A stretch of DNA of 64,000 bases from Evansella caseinilytica (GCF_900107275.1 NZ_FNPI01000020.1:34050-98049), one strand, 5' to 3'; counted from the stretch's first letter, positions 35,065 to 45,147 are shown. The notes: generated by a model from the letters alone, not told the origin. Translations and numbers: made by a program.

Positions 35065-35101
35065 AGTTTGTTCCAAAAGATCGGTTTTTATCTTTTTGAA
35101 T
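35065..35101. repeat. Short hairpin repeat, TTCCAAAAGATCGG type
   Basis: AGTTTGTTCCAAAAGATCGG... folds on ATCTTTTTGAATATACT; right arm truncated. Upstream of yutM. Confidence 0.65.
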
Positions 35102-35209
35102 ATACTATTAGGAGCGAGGAAAAATGCCAGCTTCGGCTTCGATTTCTTGAAGCGGAGGGAGCGAAGCGATATAATAAAGTCAGCGTCAATAATAAAGAGG
35201 TGAAAAGCA

Positions 35210-35563
35210 ATGCTTTCAATCAGCGATGCAGCAGTTTCGCAAGTAAGAAAAATGATGGAAGAGCAAGAAGAAGCGTCGGCATTTTTAAGGGTTGGTGTTC
35301 AAGGCGGCGGTTGCAGTGGTCTTTCTTACGGCATGGGCTTTGAAACAGAAAAAAAAGATGACGACACATTGCTTGAAATCAACGGCCTGAAGGTTGTAGT
35401 GGATCAGGAAAGCGCTCCTTTATTACAGGGAGTCGCCATTGACTATAAACAAAATATGATGGGCGGCGGTTTTACGATTGAAAATCCAAACGCCATCGCC
35501 ACTTGCGGCTGCGGATCTTCCTTCCGTACAGCAACGAATGCCGGTACGCCGGAAGAGTGTTAG
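35210..35563 (+). CDS. yutM: HesB/IscA/ErpA-type Fe-S cluster carrier YutM
   Basis: 117 residues. A-type carrier with the three conserved cysteines C35 (GGGCSGLSYGM), C99 and C101 (ATCGCGSSFRT), which hold a 2Fe-2S or 4Fe-4S cluster for transfer to target enzymes. The fold is complete and the length usual. AGAGGTGAAAAG precedes the ATG. Together with yutI, yuzD and yuzB nearby it makes this block rich in Fe-S assembly functions. Confidence 0.93.
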   Translation: MLSISDAAVSQVRKMMEEQEEASAFLRVGVQGGGCSGLSYGMGFETEKKDDDTLLEINGLKVVVDQESAPLLQGVAIDYKQNMMGGGFTIENPNAIATCGCGSSFRTATNAGTPEEC

Positions 35564-35580
35564 GGTGTTGTAAATTCAAA

Positions 35581-35629
35581 AAGTGTTTGTTCAAAAAGAT
35601 AAAAACGAGAGCTTTTTGAACAAGCACGA
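35581..35629. repeat. Short hairpin repeat after yutM
   Basis: AAGTGTTTGTTCAAAAAGATAAAAACG... folds on AGCTTTTTGAACAAGCAC, 18 bases past the yutM stop. Confidence 0.75.
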
Positions 35630-35699
35630 TAAGAGATGCTGAAAAAATCGGTTTTCAGTGTCTTTTTTTATTGCAGTTCCACTGACTTTACGGATCAAT

Positions 35700-36056
35700 T
35701 TGGTCAGGATCAAAAGCCAAAACGATTAAAAAAATATCAGTGCAATGGTTCCGTGCTTGTCTCTTCCTCTGCAAGCACAGCTTCGATGACTATCCGTCGA
35801 GACAACTCGATGGGATAGGCATCGTAGCTTTGCTCGTCGCTGCACGCTCGATAGGAAAAAAACACTCCTATCGGGCTTTTGAAAAGCTGCAGCGGCTTCG
35901 CTCCTTGTCTCTTCCTCTGTCAGCATTGCACTGATGTCGATCCAAGTGCCATCGCGCGCGATGACACAATGAGACAGCTCGCTGCTCCTCGGTGAAGTGT
36001 GGCTCATCGCTTCGGGGGTGTCTCAAAAGGGAAAACCCCCCTTTTGAGACACCCCC
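35700..36056 (-). repeat. Long composite repeat element, copy 3
   Basis: Read on the minus strand: GGGGGTGTCTCAAAAGGGG... hairpin (36014-36056), an inserted segment of about 100 bases, the CCCGATAGGAG...CCTATCG hairpin, the TCGAGTTGTCTCGACGGATA block and the end GCTTTTGATCCTGACC. Homologous to 16448-17000 and 33511-33756. Its first hairpin lies 38 bases after the yumC stop on the same strand and may act as the yumC terminator. Confidence 0.75.
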
Positions 36057-36093
36057 TTTCTTACCTTTTTGAACACACACTCATTAGAATATA

Positions 36094-37089
36094 TTAAAAC
36101 ATGCTTGAGCTGTGTCCCGGATGCAGGCTTGCAGTAGGGTCAATATAAGATTTGGCATTATTGACCGCTATCGGCGCTTCGCCGAAGCCGCAAGCAATCA
36201 GTTTGACTTTACCTTCATAAGTGGCAATATCTCCAGCGGCATAAATGCCTTTAATATTTGTTTCCATACGTGAATTAACAACGATGGCATTCTTCTCAAT
36301 TGCCAAGCCCCATTCTTTGATCGGCCCGAGATTGGAAATGAAGCCGAAGTTAACGATCAATGTATCAATATCGACCGTTTCTGTTTTATCGCCGCCTTTT
36401 TCCTGGATCTCCACCGAAGTAATTTTGTCTCCGTTACCGTGAAGCTTGGTAATCACATAAGGTGTACGAACATTAATTTTTTTCGAATTCATCAACTGTT
36501 CGACACTATGCTCATGTGCGCGGAATTTATCACGGCGGTGAATGATGGTAATTTTTTCTGCAATATCCTCCAGCATCAGCGTCCAATCGACGGCAGAATC
36601 GCCACCACCAGAAAGGAGCACCCTGTCACCGGCAAATTTATTTAAATCGCTCACGAAATAATGTAAATTCTTACCTTCATATTGTTCAGCACCTTCTACG
36701 TCGATACGGCGCGGCTGGAAGGCGCCGACTCCTGCTGTGATAATGACGGTGCGTGTATAGTGGACTTCTTTGTCTGTTGTTAAGGCGAAAACATTGTCTT
36801 CTCCTTTTTCCACTTTCAGCACAGATTGCTCTAACACAACGGTCGGATTAAAATGGTTGGCTTGTTCGATAAGATTGTCTACCAATTCTTGAGCACGGAC
36901 TTTTGGGAAGCCGGCAACATCGTAAATATACTTTTCTGGATACAATGCGGACAGCTGTCCCCCCAGCTGCGGCATCGCTTCGATAATCTTTACACTTGCC
37001 TGACGCATTCCACCATAAAATGCAGTGAAAATACCGACAGGACCTCCCCCGATAATCGTGATATCAACAATTTCTCTTTCTTTTGACAA
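36094..37089 (-). CDS. yumC: Ferredoxin-NADP+ reductase type 2, YumC
   Basis: 331 residues. Thioredoxin-reductase-like flavoprotein without the CxxC active pair. FAD motif [36 protein letters not shown] near 45, NADPH motif [14 protein letters not shown] near 160, [14 protein letters not shown], and the second FAD motif [13 protein letters not shown] near 285. The C-terminal lid with the flavin-stacking aromatic region ends HPGHSSSMF. It supplies reduced ferredoxin or flavodoxin. The TTG at 37089 is chosen since GGAGGTG lies 6 bases before it; the GTG at 37104 is part of that site. Confidence 0.95.
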   Translation of the reverse strand: MSKEREIVDITIIGGGPVGIFTAFYGGMRQASVKIIEAMPQLGGQLSALYPEKYIYDVAGFPKVRAQELVDNLIEQANHFNPTVVLEQSVLKVEKGEDNVFALTTDKEVHYTRTVIITAGVGAFQPRRIDVEGAEQYEGKNLHYFVSDLNKFAGDRVLLSGGGDSAVDWTLMLEDIAEKITIIHRRDKFRAHEHSVEQLMNSKKINVRTPYVITKLHGNGDKITSVEIQEKGGDKTETVDIDTLIVNFGFISNLGPIKEWGLAIEKNAIVVNSRMETNIKGIYAAGDIATYEGKVKLIACGFGEAPIAVNNAKSYIDPTASLHPGHSSSMF

Positions 37090-37117
37090 ACCCCACACCT
37101 CCACTTATATTTTAAAA

Positions 37118-37232
37118 GGATGTTCGAAAAGTCAGGGAAACAGTGCTGCAAAACGCATCGCTGTTATCCCTGCACTGTGCGTAGCAGCCGCGCTACCACT
37201 TTCTGGCGGCTGCCATGTCCTCCTTTTTGAAC
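37118..37232. repeat. MITE-like element upstream of yumC
   Basis: GGATGTTCGAAAAG at the left, CTTTTTGAACA at the right, GC-rich centre with internal pairing (CAGGGA...TCCCTG). A short second arm (GGATGTTCAAAAAATTC..GAACAC) follows to 37275. Confidence 0.65.
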
Positions 37233-37275
37233 AAGCACTTGAAAAAGGATGTTCAAAAAATTCAGAATGAACACT

Positions 37276-37779
37276 TTTTTAACAACATTCCATGTTAATT
37301 ATATAGGCAAAAGCCTTGTATGAAAAGAAAAGTATTACTATAACGCTTTCAAATCAACGACAACTCGCAATATGTGAAGACAAGAAAACACAGCTGACGG
37401 ACTTCCTTAAAAGAACGAGCTTAAAAAAGCAATGGTTCTGCTCGTTGTGTCGAATTACGATAATAACGGCTATAGTCGACTGAAAAGAATGCGTGTTTCA
37501 CTTCTTCCTTGATTTAAAAAATGTCGACATGCAGGATGGAGATGACAAAAAATTCCTAACACTTTATTCTACCATTAGTGAAAGGCAAAACGCACTATTT
37601 TACAGTAGGATAACCGCGTAAAAAAGAAAAAGTTCAAAAAATAGACAAAAAGTAGTTGAAAAAAACTGCTTTAGATCATATGATTACATTAGAAGATAAA
37701 AAACTTATTCTCTATAGAAATAATGGAAACTACACCGTTTTCCCTTATTGTGTGAGACTGTGTTTTATTGTGGCATGTT
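37276..37779. other. Intergenic stretch between yumC and ndh
   Basis: About 500 AT-rich bases between divergent genes. An open frame of 61 codons (37656-37841) has no ribosome site. Apart from the candidate Rex operator just downstream I see nothing. Confidence 0.4.
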
Positions 37780-37797
37780 ACGTGAATTATATCACAA
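37780..37797. promoter_or_regulatory. Candidate Rex operator upstream of ndh
   Basis: ACGTGAATTATATCACAA matches the Rex consensus TTGTGA-N6-TCACAA at 10 of 12 fixed positions. Rex represses ndh in B. subtilis when NADH is low, so the site is plausible. It lies 97 bases before the start codon. Confidence 0.45.
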
Positions 37798-37893
37798 ACT
37801 TATCGCGGTTGCTTGGTAAAATTCACATGCGTGGCAGCTAACATAATCGGGAAAAATGGGGAATAAGAAAGAAAAATAATTGGAGTGAGAACC

Positions 37894-39102
37894 ATGATTA
37901 AAAAGCCAAAGATCGTTATACTAGGGGCTGGCTATGGGGGAATGATGACGGCATCTCGCTTATTGAAAGCCAATGTGCATCAGGATGCTGAAATTACCTT
38001 AGTGAACAAGCACAATTATCATTATCAGACAACATGGTTACATGAACCGGCAGCAGGAACATTACACCATGACCGGACAAGAATGCGTATTGACAGTGTT
38101 ATTGACACGAAAAAAATTCATTTTATAAAAGATATTGTTGCTGAAATCAAAACAGAAGAGAAAAAGGTGATCCTTGAAGGCGGTGAACTGGACTACGACT
38201 ATTTAGTCATCGGTTTAGGTTCAGTGCCGGAAACATTTGGGATTCCGGGCGTTGAAGAACATGCGTTTTCGATTCGCAGCGTCAATTCTGTGCGATTGAT
38301 CCGTGAGCATGTCGAGTATAAATTTGCGAGTTACAATAACGAGGAAGAAAAGCATGATGAATATTTAAACATTGTAGTTGCCGGAGCCGGATTCACCGGT
38401 ATTGAATTTGTCGGGGAGCTGTCTGAAAGGATTCCGGAATTATGTGAAGAATACGACATACCGCGCGAGAAAGTGAACATTTATTCAATTGAAGCAGCAC
38501 CGACTGCTCTTCCAGGCTTCGACGAGGACCTAGTCACTTACGCAATGAACGTTTTGGAAAGCCGCGGAGTTGAATTTCTGATCAACACACCGATTAAAGA
38601 AGTGAAAGAAGACGGTGTTACTCTGGCGGATGGCACTGAAATTAAAGCAAGTACAATTGTTTGGACGACGGGAGTTCGCGGAAATTCCCTCATTGAAAAA
38701 GCCGGATTTGAAGCGATGAGAGGTCGGGTAAAGGTGGAAAGTAATCTTCGCGCACCAGGGCATGACAACATTTTTATCATCGGTGACTGCGCTTTGATCA
38801 TTAATGAAGAAGTCAATCGACCATACCCTCCGACTGCGCAGATTGCCATTCAGCAAGCATATACCTGTGCCGATAATCTGCGGGCGTTGCTGGCCGGAAA
38901 AGATGAGTTGAAAGCCTTTAAGCCCGATATTAAAGGAACCGTAGCTTCCCTTGGCGGCAAAGAGGCAATCGGCTTAGTCGGTTCGAAAAAATTGTACGGT
39001 GTATCCGCGTCGGCGATGAAAAAAGTAATTGACAATCGTTACTTATATTTACTTGGCGGAGTGCCGCTGGTTATGAAAAAAGGCAAGTTGAACTTCTTTT
39101 AA
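37894..39102 (+). CDS. ndh: Type II NADH dehydrogenase Ndh (YumB-like)
   Basis: 402 residues. FAD motif [38 protein letters not shown] near 40, NAD motif [17 protein letters not shown] near 165, the second FAD motif [10 protein letters not shown] near 295, and the quinone-site AQxA-like [18 protein letters not shown]. It passes electrons from NADH to menaquinone without pumping protons, bound to the inner face of the membrane by its C-terminal helices. The ATG at 37894 follows TTGGAG. Next to yumC in divergent orientation, as in B. subtilis. Confidence 0.94.
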   Translation: MIKKPKIVILGAGYGGMMTASRLLKANVHQDAEITLVNKHNYHYQTTWLHEPAAGTLHHDRTRMRIDSVIDTKKIHFIKDIVAEIKTEEKKVILEGGELDYDYLVIGLGSVPETFGIPGVEEHAFSIRSVNSVRLIREHVEYKFASYNNEEEKHDEYLNIVVAGAGFTGIEFVGELSERIPELCEEYDIPREKVNIYSIEAAPTALPGFDEDLVTYAMNVLESRGVEFLINTPIKEVKEDGVTLADGTEIKASTIVWTTGVRGNSLIEKAGFEAMRGRVKVESNLRAPGHDNIFIIGDCALIINEEVNRPYPPTAQIAIQQAYTCADNLRALLAGKDELKAFKPDIKGTVASLGGKEAIGLVGSKKLYGVSASAMKKVIDNRYLYLLGGVPLVMKKGKLNFF

Positions 39103-39104
39103 TG

Positions 39105-39143
39105 TGGTGTCTCAAAAGGGTGTTTTTTCCTTTTGAGACACCA
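39105..39143. repeat. Short hairpin repeat, TGGTGTCTCAAAAGG type
   Basis: TGGTGTCTCAAAAGG-GTGTTTTTT-CCTTTTGAGACACCA is a perfect 15-bp stem starting two bases after the ndh stop, followed by the CGAAGCAATGAGCGAAGCC tail of the long elements. Confidence 0.85.
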
Positions 39144-39257
39144 CCGAAGCAATGAGCGAAGCCAATGCTTTAAAATCGGCGCCCATCCGTAGTAAATGGA
39201 TGCGATACCCTCCCGGCAGTCTCGCTCACAAAAGCAGAATTAGTTGCAATCATACTA

Positions 39258-39312
39258 ACTGAAGGCATTTCAGAAAGGAAGAACAACCTTTTGAAATGTC
39301 TTCAGTTTTTTC
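39258..39312 (+). terminator. Intrinsic terminator downstream of ndh
   Basis: ACTGAAGGCATTTCAGAAAGG pairs with CCTTTTGAAATGTCTTCAGT (minor bulges), then a run of T. Confidence 0.85.
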
Positions 39313-39528
39313 TGGGCGATTGCTTTCATTCTCCTTTATTACATTAATCGAAAACCGTAGTTAAGTAAAAAAAGATGTAAGTTTTTCTTACATGAAGAAA
39401 AAACGAGAAAAGAGAAGATGGTCACGCTTACATAAGGTATTTAGGTTTTTTTTCGCACTTTTCTTTTTTCAGAAAACTTGTTATATTATCAGAAACTTCA
39501 GAATTGCAATGATAAAGGAGGGGTCATT

Positions 39529-39675
39529 ATGGCATGGAAAAATCATCAGCTAAAGTCTGACGACTGCCCGTATTGTATCGGAAAAGGGTATTTTCAATTG
39601 CTGCTCGGCGGCTCTGAGACATGTGACAGCTGTAATGGCTCAGGCCGGCGTAAACAAAAGCAGGCAGGTTCGTAA
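39529..39675 (+). CDS. yuiA: YuiA, small zinc-finger-like protein
   Basis: 48 residues. Two C-x2-C pairs, CPYCIGKGYFQLLLGG and CDSCNGSGRR, form a single DnaJ-type CxxCxGxG zinc module. B. subtilis YuiA has nearly the same size and motif; function unknown. AAAGGAGGGG lies 6 bases before the ATG. It is shorter than the usual gene-finding limit when read from its true start. Confidence 0.85.
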   Translation: MAWKNHQLKSDDCPYCIGKGYFQLLLGGSETCDSCNGSGRRKQKQAGS

Positions 39676-39862
39676 CATTCAATTATCTTTCCTTGCGCAC
39701 AAAGTCGTTTAACTAGGTTATTTTATTACACCTTGTTGGGCGGCTTTTTTATTGCTGTCCAAAATAAAAGAAGTTGAAAATTACAACAGAAGTAAATATA
39801 ATTAGAGTATAACTACCATACTAGTATATTTATATAAAAACCAAAATGATGTAGTTAGTGAG

Positions 39863-40549
39863 GTGGACGAAATATCCAGAAATTATCAACGGATAAATGG
39901 TTCTACGCGAGATTATGTGTACACTACGATTAAACAGCAGATTATTAATTGGGAAATCAAACCGGGAACGAAAATTTCGGAAAAGGAGGTTGCTGAAAAG
40001 CTGGAGGTCAGTAGAACTCCGGTGCGGGAAGCCTTTTTGCAGCTAGCTCAGGAAGAACTGCTGGAAATCATCCCGCAAAGCGGCACGATTGTATCGAATA
40101 TTGATCTGGAGCTTGTAGAAGAAGCAAGGTTTGTCAGGGAGCGAATAGAGACAGCTGTTGCCCGGGAAGTTTGCGGTTGTATCAGTGAAGAATCGGTTTT
40201 TCAGCTGGAGATGAACTTATCCATGCAGGAGCTGTGTTTAGAAAAGCGAACCCACCAGCGATTGTTTGAATTGGATGAAAGCTTTCATAAAATATTGTTT
40301 GACGAATCCAATAAAAGCCGGACATGGAGCATGATCAGGCAGATGAACAGCCATTTTGACAGATTAAGAGTTTTGCGGCTGGCGGCAAATCCGAATTGGA
40401 ACGTCGTTGTGTCGCAGCACAAGGAGATTTTTCAGGCCATCGTAAACAACGATCCGGATCAGGCGGAACAAATAATGGAAAGTCATTTAAAATTAGTGAA
40501 TTTTGAAAAGGAAGAGCTGAAGAAGCAGTATCCGGATTATTTTAAGTAG
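39863..40549 (+). CDS. GntR-family regulator with FCD domain (UxuR-like)
   Basis: 228 residues. N-terminal winged helix (IKPGTKISEKEVAEKLEVSR then TPVREAFLQLAQEELLEIIP, residues 32-70) and a C-terminal all-helical FCD ligand domain with the metal-binding Asp and His residues (ELDESFHKILFD, QHKEIFQAIVNND, MESHLKLV). FCD regulators commonly sense sugar acids. It directly precedes the alpha-glucuronidase, uxuA and uxuB-like genes, so it probably controls them in response to glucuronate or fructuronate. The GTG start at 39863 has a weak site (TAGTGAGG). Confidence 0.85.
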   Translation: MDEISRNYQRINGSTRDYVYTTIKQQIINWEIKPGTKISEKEVAEKLEVSRTPVREAFLQLAQEELLEIIPQSGTIVSNIDLELVEEARFVRERIETAVAREVCGCISEESVFQLEMNLSMQELCLEKRTHQRLFELDESFHKILFDESNKSRTWSMIRQMNSHFDRLRVLRLAANPNWNVVVSQHKEIFQAIVNNDPDQAEQIMESHLKLVNFEKEELKKQYPDYFK

Positions 40550-40732
40550 ACAAATCAGCTATGTTTAAAACAGGTTCGGGAAAACGTAGCGGGTACCTGG
40601 GTGGCGGAGTGCACATGGAACGTGATCGGTGCAGACATTTCCAGGACAAGTTTTTCGCACACGCTTAAAACGGAAGCATCTGTCGTAAGAAGCTAGATAG
40701 GATGCGTCCGTTTGACAATATCCACTGTTTTA

Positions 40733-40746
40733 TTAAAGCGCTTACT
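40733..40746. promoter_or_regulatory. Candidate cre site upstream of the alpha-glucuronidase
   Basis: TTAAAGCGCTTACT holds the AAGCGCTT core of Bacillus cre sites, about 90 bases before the start. TTGACA occurs at 40712-40717, so it may overlap the promoter, although I see no clear -10 box. Confidence 0.5.
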
Positions 40747-40833
40747 TTTTCCGTATGCTTTTTCAATGCTGTGGAAACGGTTCGAGAAACATCTTCAGTC
40801 AAAAGCGAGTGGTATAACAGAAAGGAGATAATC

Positions 40834-42930
40834 ATGACTTATGAAAGAACGGATGCCGGCAGAGGAACACTAATTTCAAATAACAGCTACGCGTGCTGGT
40901 TGCAGTATAAAAAAATCGCAAATGTTGCTTACGAAAAAAAGGTAAAACTGTTTTTAGAAACGGTTGTTGCAGCAGAATCTTCCACGGTAATGGAAACGGC
41001 GCTGGAGGAGCTTCAAGCCGCAGTTTCAAAAATGACGGGAGTCCACCTGGAAAAATCAGCGGAGCCCCCTGCCAATCACGGTATCGTATTATCTACAGCA
41101 GCGCATTTTCATCAGGAGGAGATAATCGGCCGGCATGTATTAGCCGGTCTTGGCGCAGATGGTTACGTAATTCGCTCGCTTGCCACCGATAGAAAAAAGC
41201 TCCTTTATCTTGTTGGAAAAACGGATAAAGGGGTGCTATACGCTGTTTTTCACTTATTAAGACTTTTGCAGACAGAGCAGCCGCTTGAGCAGGTAAACAT
41301 CGTGGAGAACCCGCGAAATCCGTTGCGAATGATCAATCAATGGGATAATTTGGATGGTACGATAGAGCGCGGCTATGCCGGCAAGTCGATCTTTTTCGAA
41401 AATAATAAAATCACGGCGAACATAACGAGAATCAAGGATTATGCCCGGTTGCTGTCGAGCGTCGGAATCAACGCGATTTCCATAAACAACGTCAACGTTT
41501 TTGAAGCTGCAACAAAATTGATTACAAAACAATTGCTACCTGATGTGGCAGCGGTGGCGGACATTTTCCGCGCGTACGGCATTACTTTGTTTTTAAGCAT
41601 TAATTATGCCAGCCCGATCCAGCTTGGCACATTGCCGACGGCGGATCCCCTCGATGAGCGGGTGCAGCAGTGGTGGAAAGAAAAGGCCTCGGAGATTTAC
41701 CGTTATATCCCGGATTTTGGAGGGTTTCTGGTCAAAGCCGATTCCGAGCATCGGCCAGGTCCGTTTACATACGGCAGAGACCATGCGGAAGGAGCGAATG
41801 TTCTTGCGGAAGCGTTAAAGCCTTACGGAGGAGTTGTCATTTGGCGATGCTTTGTCTACAATTGCCTGCAGGATTGGCGGGACAGATCCACCGATCGCGC
41901 GAAAGCGGCTTACGACAACTTCAAGCCATTGGACGGCGAATTTCTCGATAATGTCATCCTCCAAGTGAAAAACGGACCGATGGATTTTCAGGTGAGGGAG
42001 CCTGTTTCACCGCTTCTGGGGGCAATGAAGCAGACAAACCAAGTGCTGGAATTTCAAATCGCACAGGAATACACAGGGCAGCAAATCGATTTATGCTATT
42101 TAGTTCCGCAATGGAAGGAAGTCCTGGATTTCGATACCTATGCAAAAGGAGAAGGGACGACAGTGAAAAGCATTGTGTCCGGTTCTGTTTACGGGTTTTC
42201 TCACAGCGGGATCGCAGCGGTGTCCAATATTGGAAACGACGTGAATTGGACCGGAAATACGCTTGCCCAGGCAAACTTGTACGGCTATGGCCGGCTCATT
42301 TGGAATCCTGAGCTGGCGGCGGAAGAGATTGCGGAAGAGTGGATCGTCTCCACCTTTGGGAATGAACCGCTTGTTACAGCGATGATTCGGGAGATGCTGA
42401 TGGAATCGTGGTCGATTTATGAAAACTATACGGCACCGCTCGGGATTGGTTGGATGGTTAATCCCGGTCATCATTACGGACCGAACGTGGACGGTTATGA
42501 ATATGCTGTCTGGGGAACGTATCATTTTGCCGATTGCCACGGCATTGGAGTCGACCGGACGACTGGCAGCGGAACCGGCTATGTCAGCCAATATTTTTCT
42601 CCAAACAAGGAGATGTATGAATCGCTGGAGAATTGTCCGGAGGAACTGCTGTTATTTTTCCATCATGTCCCTTATACACATACGTTGAAATCGGGAGAGA
42701 CAGTCATTCAGCATATCTATAATACCCATTTTAAAGGAGCGGCGCAGGTGGCATGGTTAATCGATAAATGGCGGGAACTTGAAGGGAAGATCGATCAGGA
42801 GAGATATGAAAATGTTCTTGACCGCCTCCAGCGTCAGCTCAAGAATGCTGTGGAATGGCGGGATATCATCAACACGTATTTTTATCGGAAGTCAGGTATC
42901 GCTGACGAACAAAACAGAACGATTTATTGA
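40834..42930 (+). CDS. aguA: Alpha-glucuronidase AguA, glycoside hydrolase family 67
   Basis: 698 residues, full length for GH67. It removes 4-O-methyl-glucuronic acid from the ends of short xylan fragments. An N-terminal domain of about 140 residues is followed by the catalytic barrel with [20 protein letters not shown] near 301-320, holding the proposed acid E305. Downstream are a C-terminal helical domain, [20 protein letters not shown] and FFHHVPYTH. There is no signal peptide, so it acts inside the cell on imported aldouronic acids. A long in-frame 5' extension lacks a ribosome site; AAAGGAG before ATG 40834 sets the start. First enzyme gene of the glucuronate cluster. Confidence 0.95.
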   Translation: MTYERTDAGRGTLISNNSYACWLQYKKIANVAYEKKVKLFLETVVAAESSTVMETALEELQAAVSKMTGVHLEKSAEPPANHGIVLSTAAHFHQEEIIGRHVLAGLGADGYVIRSLATDRKKLLYLVGKTDKGVLYAVFHLLRLLQTEQPLEQVNIVENPRNPLRMINQWDNLDGTIERGYAGKSIFFENNKITANITRIKDYARLLSSVGINAISINNVNVFEAATKLITKQLLPDVAAVADIFRAYGITLFLSINYASPIQLGTLPTADPLDERVQQWWKEKASEIYRYIPDFGGFLVKADSEHRPGPFTYGRDHAEGANVLAEALKPYGGVVIWRCFVYNCLQDWRDRSTDRAKAAYDNFKPLDGEFLDNVILQVKNGPMDFQVREPVSPLLGAMKQTNQVLEFQIAQEYTGQQIDLCYLVPQWKEVLDFDTYAKGEGTTVKSIVSGSVYGFSHSGIAAVSNIGNDVNWTGNTLAQANLYGYGRLIWNPELAAEEIAEEWIVSTFGNEPLVTAMIREMLMESWSIYENYTAPLGIGWMVNPGHHYGPNVDGYEYAVWGTYHFADCHGIGVDRTTGSGTGYVSQYFSPNKEMYESLENCPEELLLFFHHVPYTHTLKSGETVIQHIYNTHFKGAAQVAWLIDKWRELEGKIDQERYENVLDRLQRQLKNAVEWRDIINTYFYRKSGIADEQNRTIY

Positions 42931-42985
42931 TTTGGATGAAAGAAAGAACAAACAATATAGTTGATACGGTTGGGAGGATTCAGTA

Positions 42986-44050
42986 GTGCGCATGGTTTTT
43001 CGCTGGTTCGGGGCCGGAAATGATACCGTTCTCCTGAAGCATATCAAACAAATTCCCGGAGTGGAAGGCATCGTCTGGGCGCTTCATGATATTCCGGCAG
43101 GCGAGATATGGCCCGTTGAGAGAATCATGGAAGTAAAAACAGAGGCGGAGCAATACGGATTAACGATTGATGTCGTTGAAAGTGTGAATGTTCATGAAGA
43201 TATCAAGCTCGGCTTGCCGTCGAGGAATAAATATATCGACAACTATAAAAAAACGATTGCACATTTGGCAGGGGCAGGAGTCAAGGTGATTTGCTACAAC
43301 TTTATGCCGGTGTTTGACTGGACGAGAACCGATTTATACCGGGAAATGGAAGATGGTTCGACGGCGTTGTTTTATGAAAAAGCAAAGGTCGATCGCATGG
43401 ATCCGGCGGAATTGGTAAACAACACCGCTTCTGATCCGAATTTATCGATGCCGGGATGGGAGCCGGAAAGGCTGAAGGAACTGTCTAAGCTGTTTCAAGC
43501 TTATGAGAACGTGTCAGAAGAAGATTTATGGAATCACTTGGCGTATTTCTTGAAAGAAATTATTCCGGTGGCTGCGGAACATGGAATAAAAATGGCGATT
43601 CATCCGGACGATCCGCCGTGGTCTATTTTCGGCTTGCCGAGAATCATCACGAACGAGGCGAATATTGAGAGGTTATTAAAACTTGTCGATCACCCTCATA
43701 ACGGTGTGACCCTTTGCAGCGGGTCGCTTGGTGCCGATCCGAAAAATGATATTTCTGGGATGATTAGGAAATTTTCCGACCGAATTCCGTTTGCGCATAT
43801 CCGCAATGTCAGAAGATATGAAAACGGAGATTTTATTGAAACGTCCCATCGGACGACGGACGGCTCCGTCGATATTTACGGCATTGTGAAGGCTTACCAC
43901 GATATGGGATTCAACGGCTATGCCAGACCCGACCACGGCCGGCATATTTGGGATGAACAATGCCGTCCGGGATACGGCCTCTATGACCGCGGTCTCGGAA
44001 TCATGTATTTATGGGGGATATGGGACGCTTTGGAGCGGCGCAGCAAGTGA
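42986..44050 (+). CDS. uxuA: Mannonate dehydratase UxuA
   Basis: 354 residues. It dehydrates D-mannonate to 2-keto-3-deoxygluconate in glucuronate breakdown. TIM-barrel marks: VRWFGAGND-like start (MVFRWFGAGNDTV), VICYNFMPVFDWTRTDL near 97, HPDDPPWSIFGLPRI near 208 with the metal ligands, LCSGSLGADP near 245, HIRNVRRY and RPDHGRHIW near the end. The GTG start follows GGGAGGA. The stop codon is within a triple-hairpin element; the protein is only a few residues shorter than usual. Confidence 0.95.
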   Translation: MRMVFRWFGAGNDTVLLKHIKQIPGVEGIVWALHDIPAGEIWPVERIMEVKTEAEQYGLTIDVVESVNVHEDIKLGLPSRNKYIDNYKKTIAHLAGAGVKVICYNFMPVFDWTRTDLYREMEDGSTALFYEKAKVDRMDPAELVNNTASDPNLSMPGWEPERLKELSKLFQAYENVSEEDLWNHLAYFLKEIIPVAAEHGIKMAIHPDDPPWSIFGLPRIITNEANIERLLKLVDHPHNGVTLCSGSLGADPKNDISGMIRKFSDRIPFAHIRNVRRYENGDFIETSHRTTDGSVDIYGIVKAYHDMGFNGYARPDHGRHIWDEQCRPGYGLYDRGLGIMYLWGIWDALERRSK

Positions 44051-44174
44051 ACTCGTTTCAGCAAGCTGAAACATCGGGGAATCAGATGGGGAGCCTACCC
44101 CACCTGATTGACACATCCCACCTACGCTAAAGCTTAGAGGTGGGGGGCTTAATCCTAAAGAAAAATATAGATAA
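44045..44174 (+). mobile_element. Triple-hairpin element, copy 2 (IS200/IS605-end-like)
   Basis: AAGTGAACTCG, hairpin TTTCAGC-AA-GCTGAAA, hairpin AATCAGATGGGG...CCCCACCTGATT, hairpin CCCACCT...AGGTGGG, end AAGAAAAATATAGATAAA. It is homologous to 19160-19289 on the opposite strand. Its first bases hold the last codon (AAG) and stop (TGA) of uxuA. In hairpin 2 the pairs GGGG/CCCC here are GGAG/CTCC in the other copy, a compensatory change. Confidence 0.55.
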
Positions 44175-44301
44175 AATACATTTGGTGCTGTTCCTCTGAG
44201 GAAGTACAGATGAACTTTTTTATCGGTTGCTTTGACTGTAAAGGCTCTGTACATTGCTTAGAGGAACTTTTTTGAAAGGGAAATGACAGGGGGCGCATGT
44301 T

Positions 44302-45147
44302 ATGCAAACGATACACGAAAACTTAAGCGGGAAAGTAGCGGCGGTAACTGGCGGCGGGGGTGTTTTATGCGGCCGAATCGCAGAAGAACTGGCGAGGCAA
44401 GGAATGAAGGTGGCGATTTTAAACCGGACGCTCGGGAAGGCGGAGAAAGTGGCGGAACGCATTCACCGTTTTGGCGGCGAGGCTCTGGCGGTGGCGTGTG
44501 ATGTGATCAATGCAGAAAGCGTTAAAAAGGCAGAAGAAACCGTGTTTGCAGCGTATGGAGCCTGTGATGTGCTCATCAATGGTGCCGGAGGAAACCATCC
44601 GCAAGGAACTACGACGAAGGAAATTGTTGAGCTGTCTGATCTTGAGAATAAGGAGCTGACGAGTTTTTTTGATTTGACCACGGAAGGTTTTGGATATGTC
44701 TTCGATGTGAATATTATCGGCACGCTGATTCCGACGCAGTTTTTTGCGAAAAGAATGCTTGGGAAGCAAAGCACGATAATCAATATTTCGTCCATGAGCG
44801 CGCCATCTCCAATGACAAAGGTGCCGGCATACAGCGCAGCGAAAGCCGCAGTAAATAACTTTACTCAGTGGCTGGCGGTCCATTTTGCGGAAGCGGGTAT
44901 CCGTGTGAACGCGATAGCGCCGGGATTTTTCTTAACGGAGCAAAATCGTGCGCTGTTGACAAACACGGATGGATCGCTGACAGAGCGGTCCGAAAAAATC
45001 ATCGCTCACACGCCGATGAGAAGGTTAGGGAAACCGGAGGATTTGTTGGGGACTTTACTCTGGTTGGCCGATAGCGAGGCAAGCGGTTTTGTTACCGGTA
45101 TTGTTGTCCCGGTGGATGGCGGGTTCATGGCCTATTCCGGTGTTTGA
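44302..45147 (+). CDS. uxuB: SDR-family D-fructuronate (mannonate) oxidoreductase, UxuB-like
   Basis: 281 residues, short-chain dehydrogenase. NAD(P) motif [20 protein letters not shown] (T-G-x3-G-x-G type) near residue 16, NGAGG near 97, catalytic Ser in [11 protein letters not shown]-x3-K in YSAAKAA near 177, and [10 protein letters not shown]. subtilis UxuB (YjmF) is an SDR of this type, unlike the long-chain E. coli enzyme. It follows uxuA after the repeat element and should reduce fructuronate to mannonate, completing the route from glucuronate. The specific substrate is inferred from context. Confidence 0.85.
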   Translation: MQTIHENLSGKVAAVTGGGGVLCGRIAEELARQGMKVAILNRTLGKAEKVAERIHRFGGEALAVACDVINAESVKKAEETVFAAYGACDVLINGAGGNHPQGTTTKEIVELSDLENKELTSFFDLTTEGFGYVFDVNIIGTLIPTQFFAKRMLGKQSTIINISSMSAPSPMTKVPAYSAAKAAVNNFTQWLAVHFAEAGIRVNAIAPGFFLTEQNRALLTNTDGSLTERSEKIIAHTPMRRLGKPEDLLGTLLWLADSEASGFVTGIVVPVDGGFMAYSGV

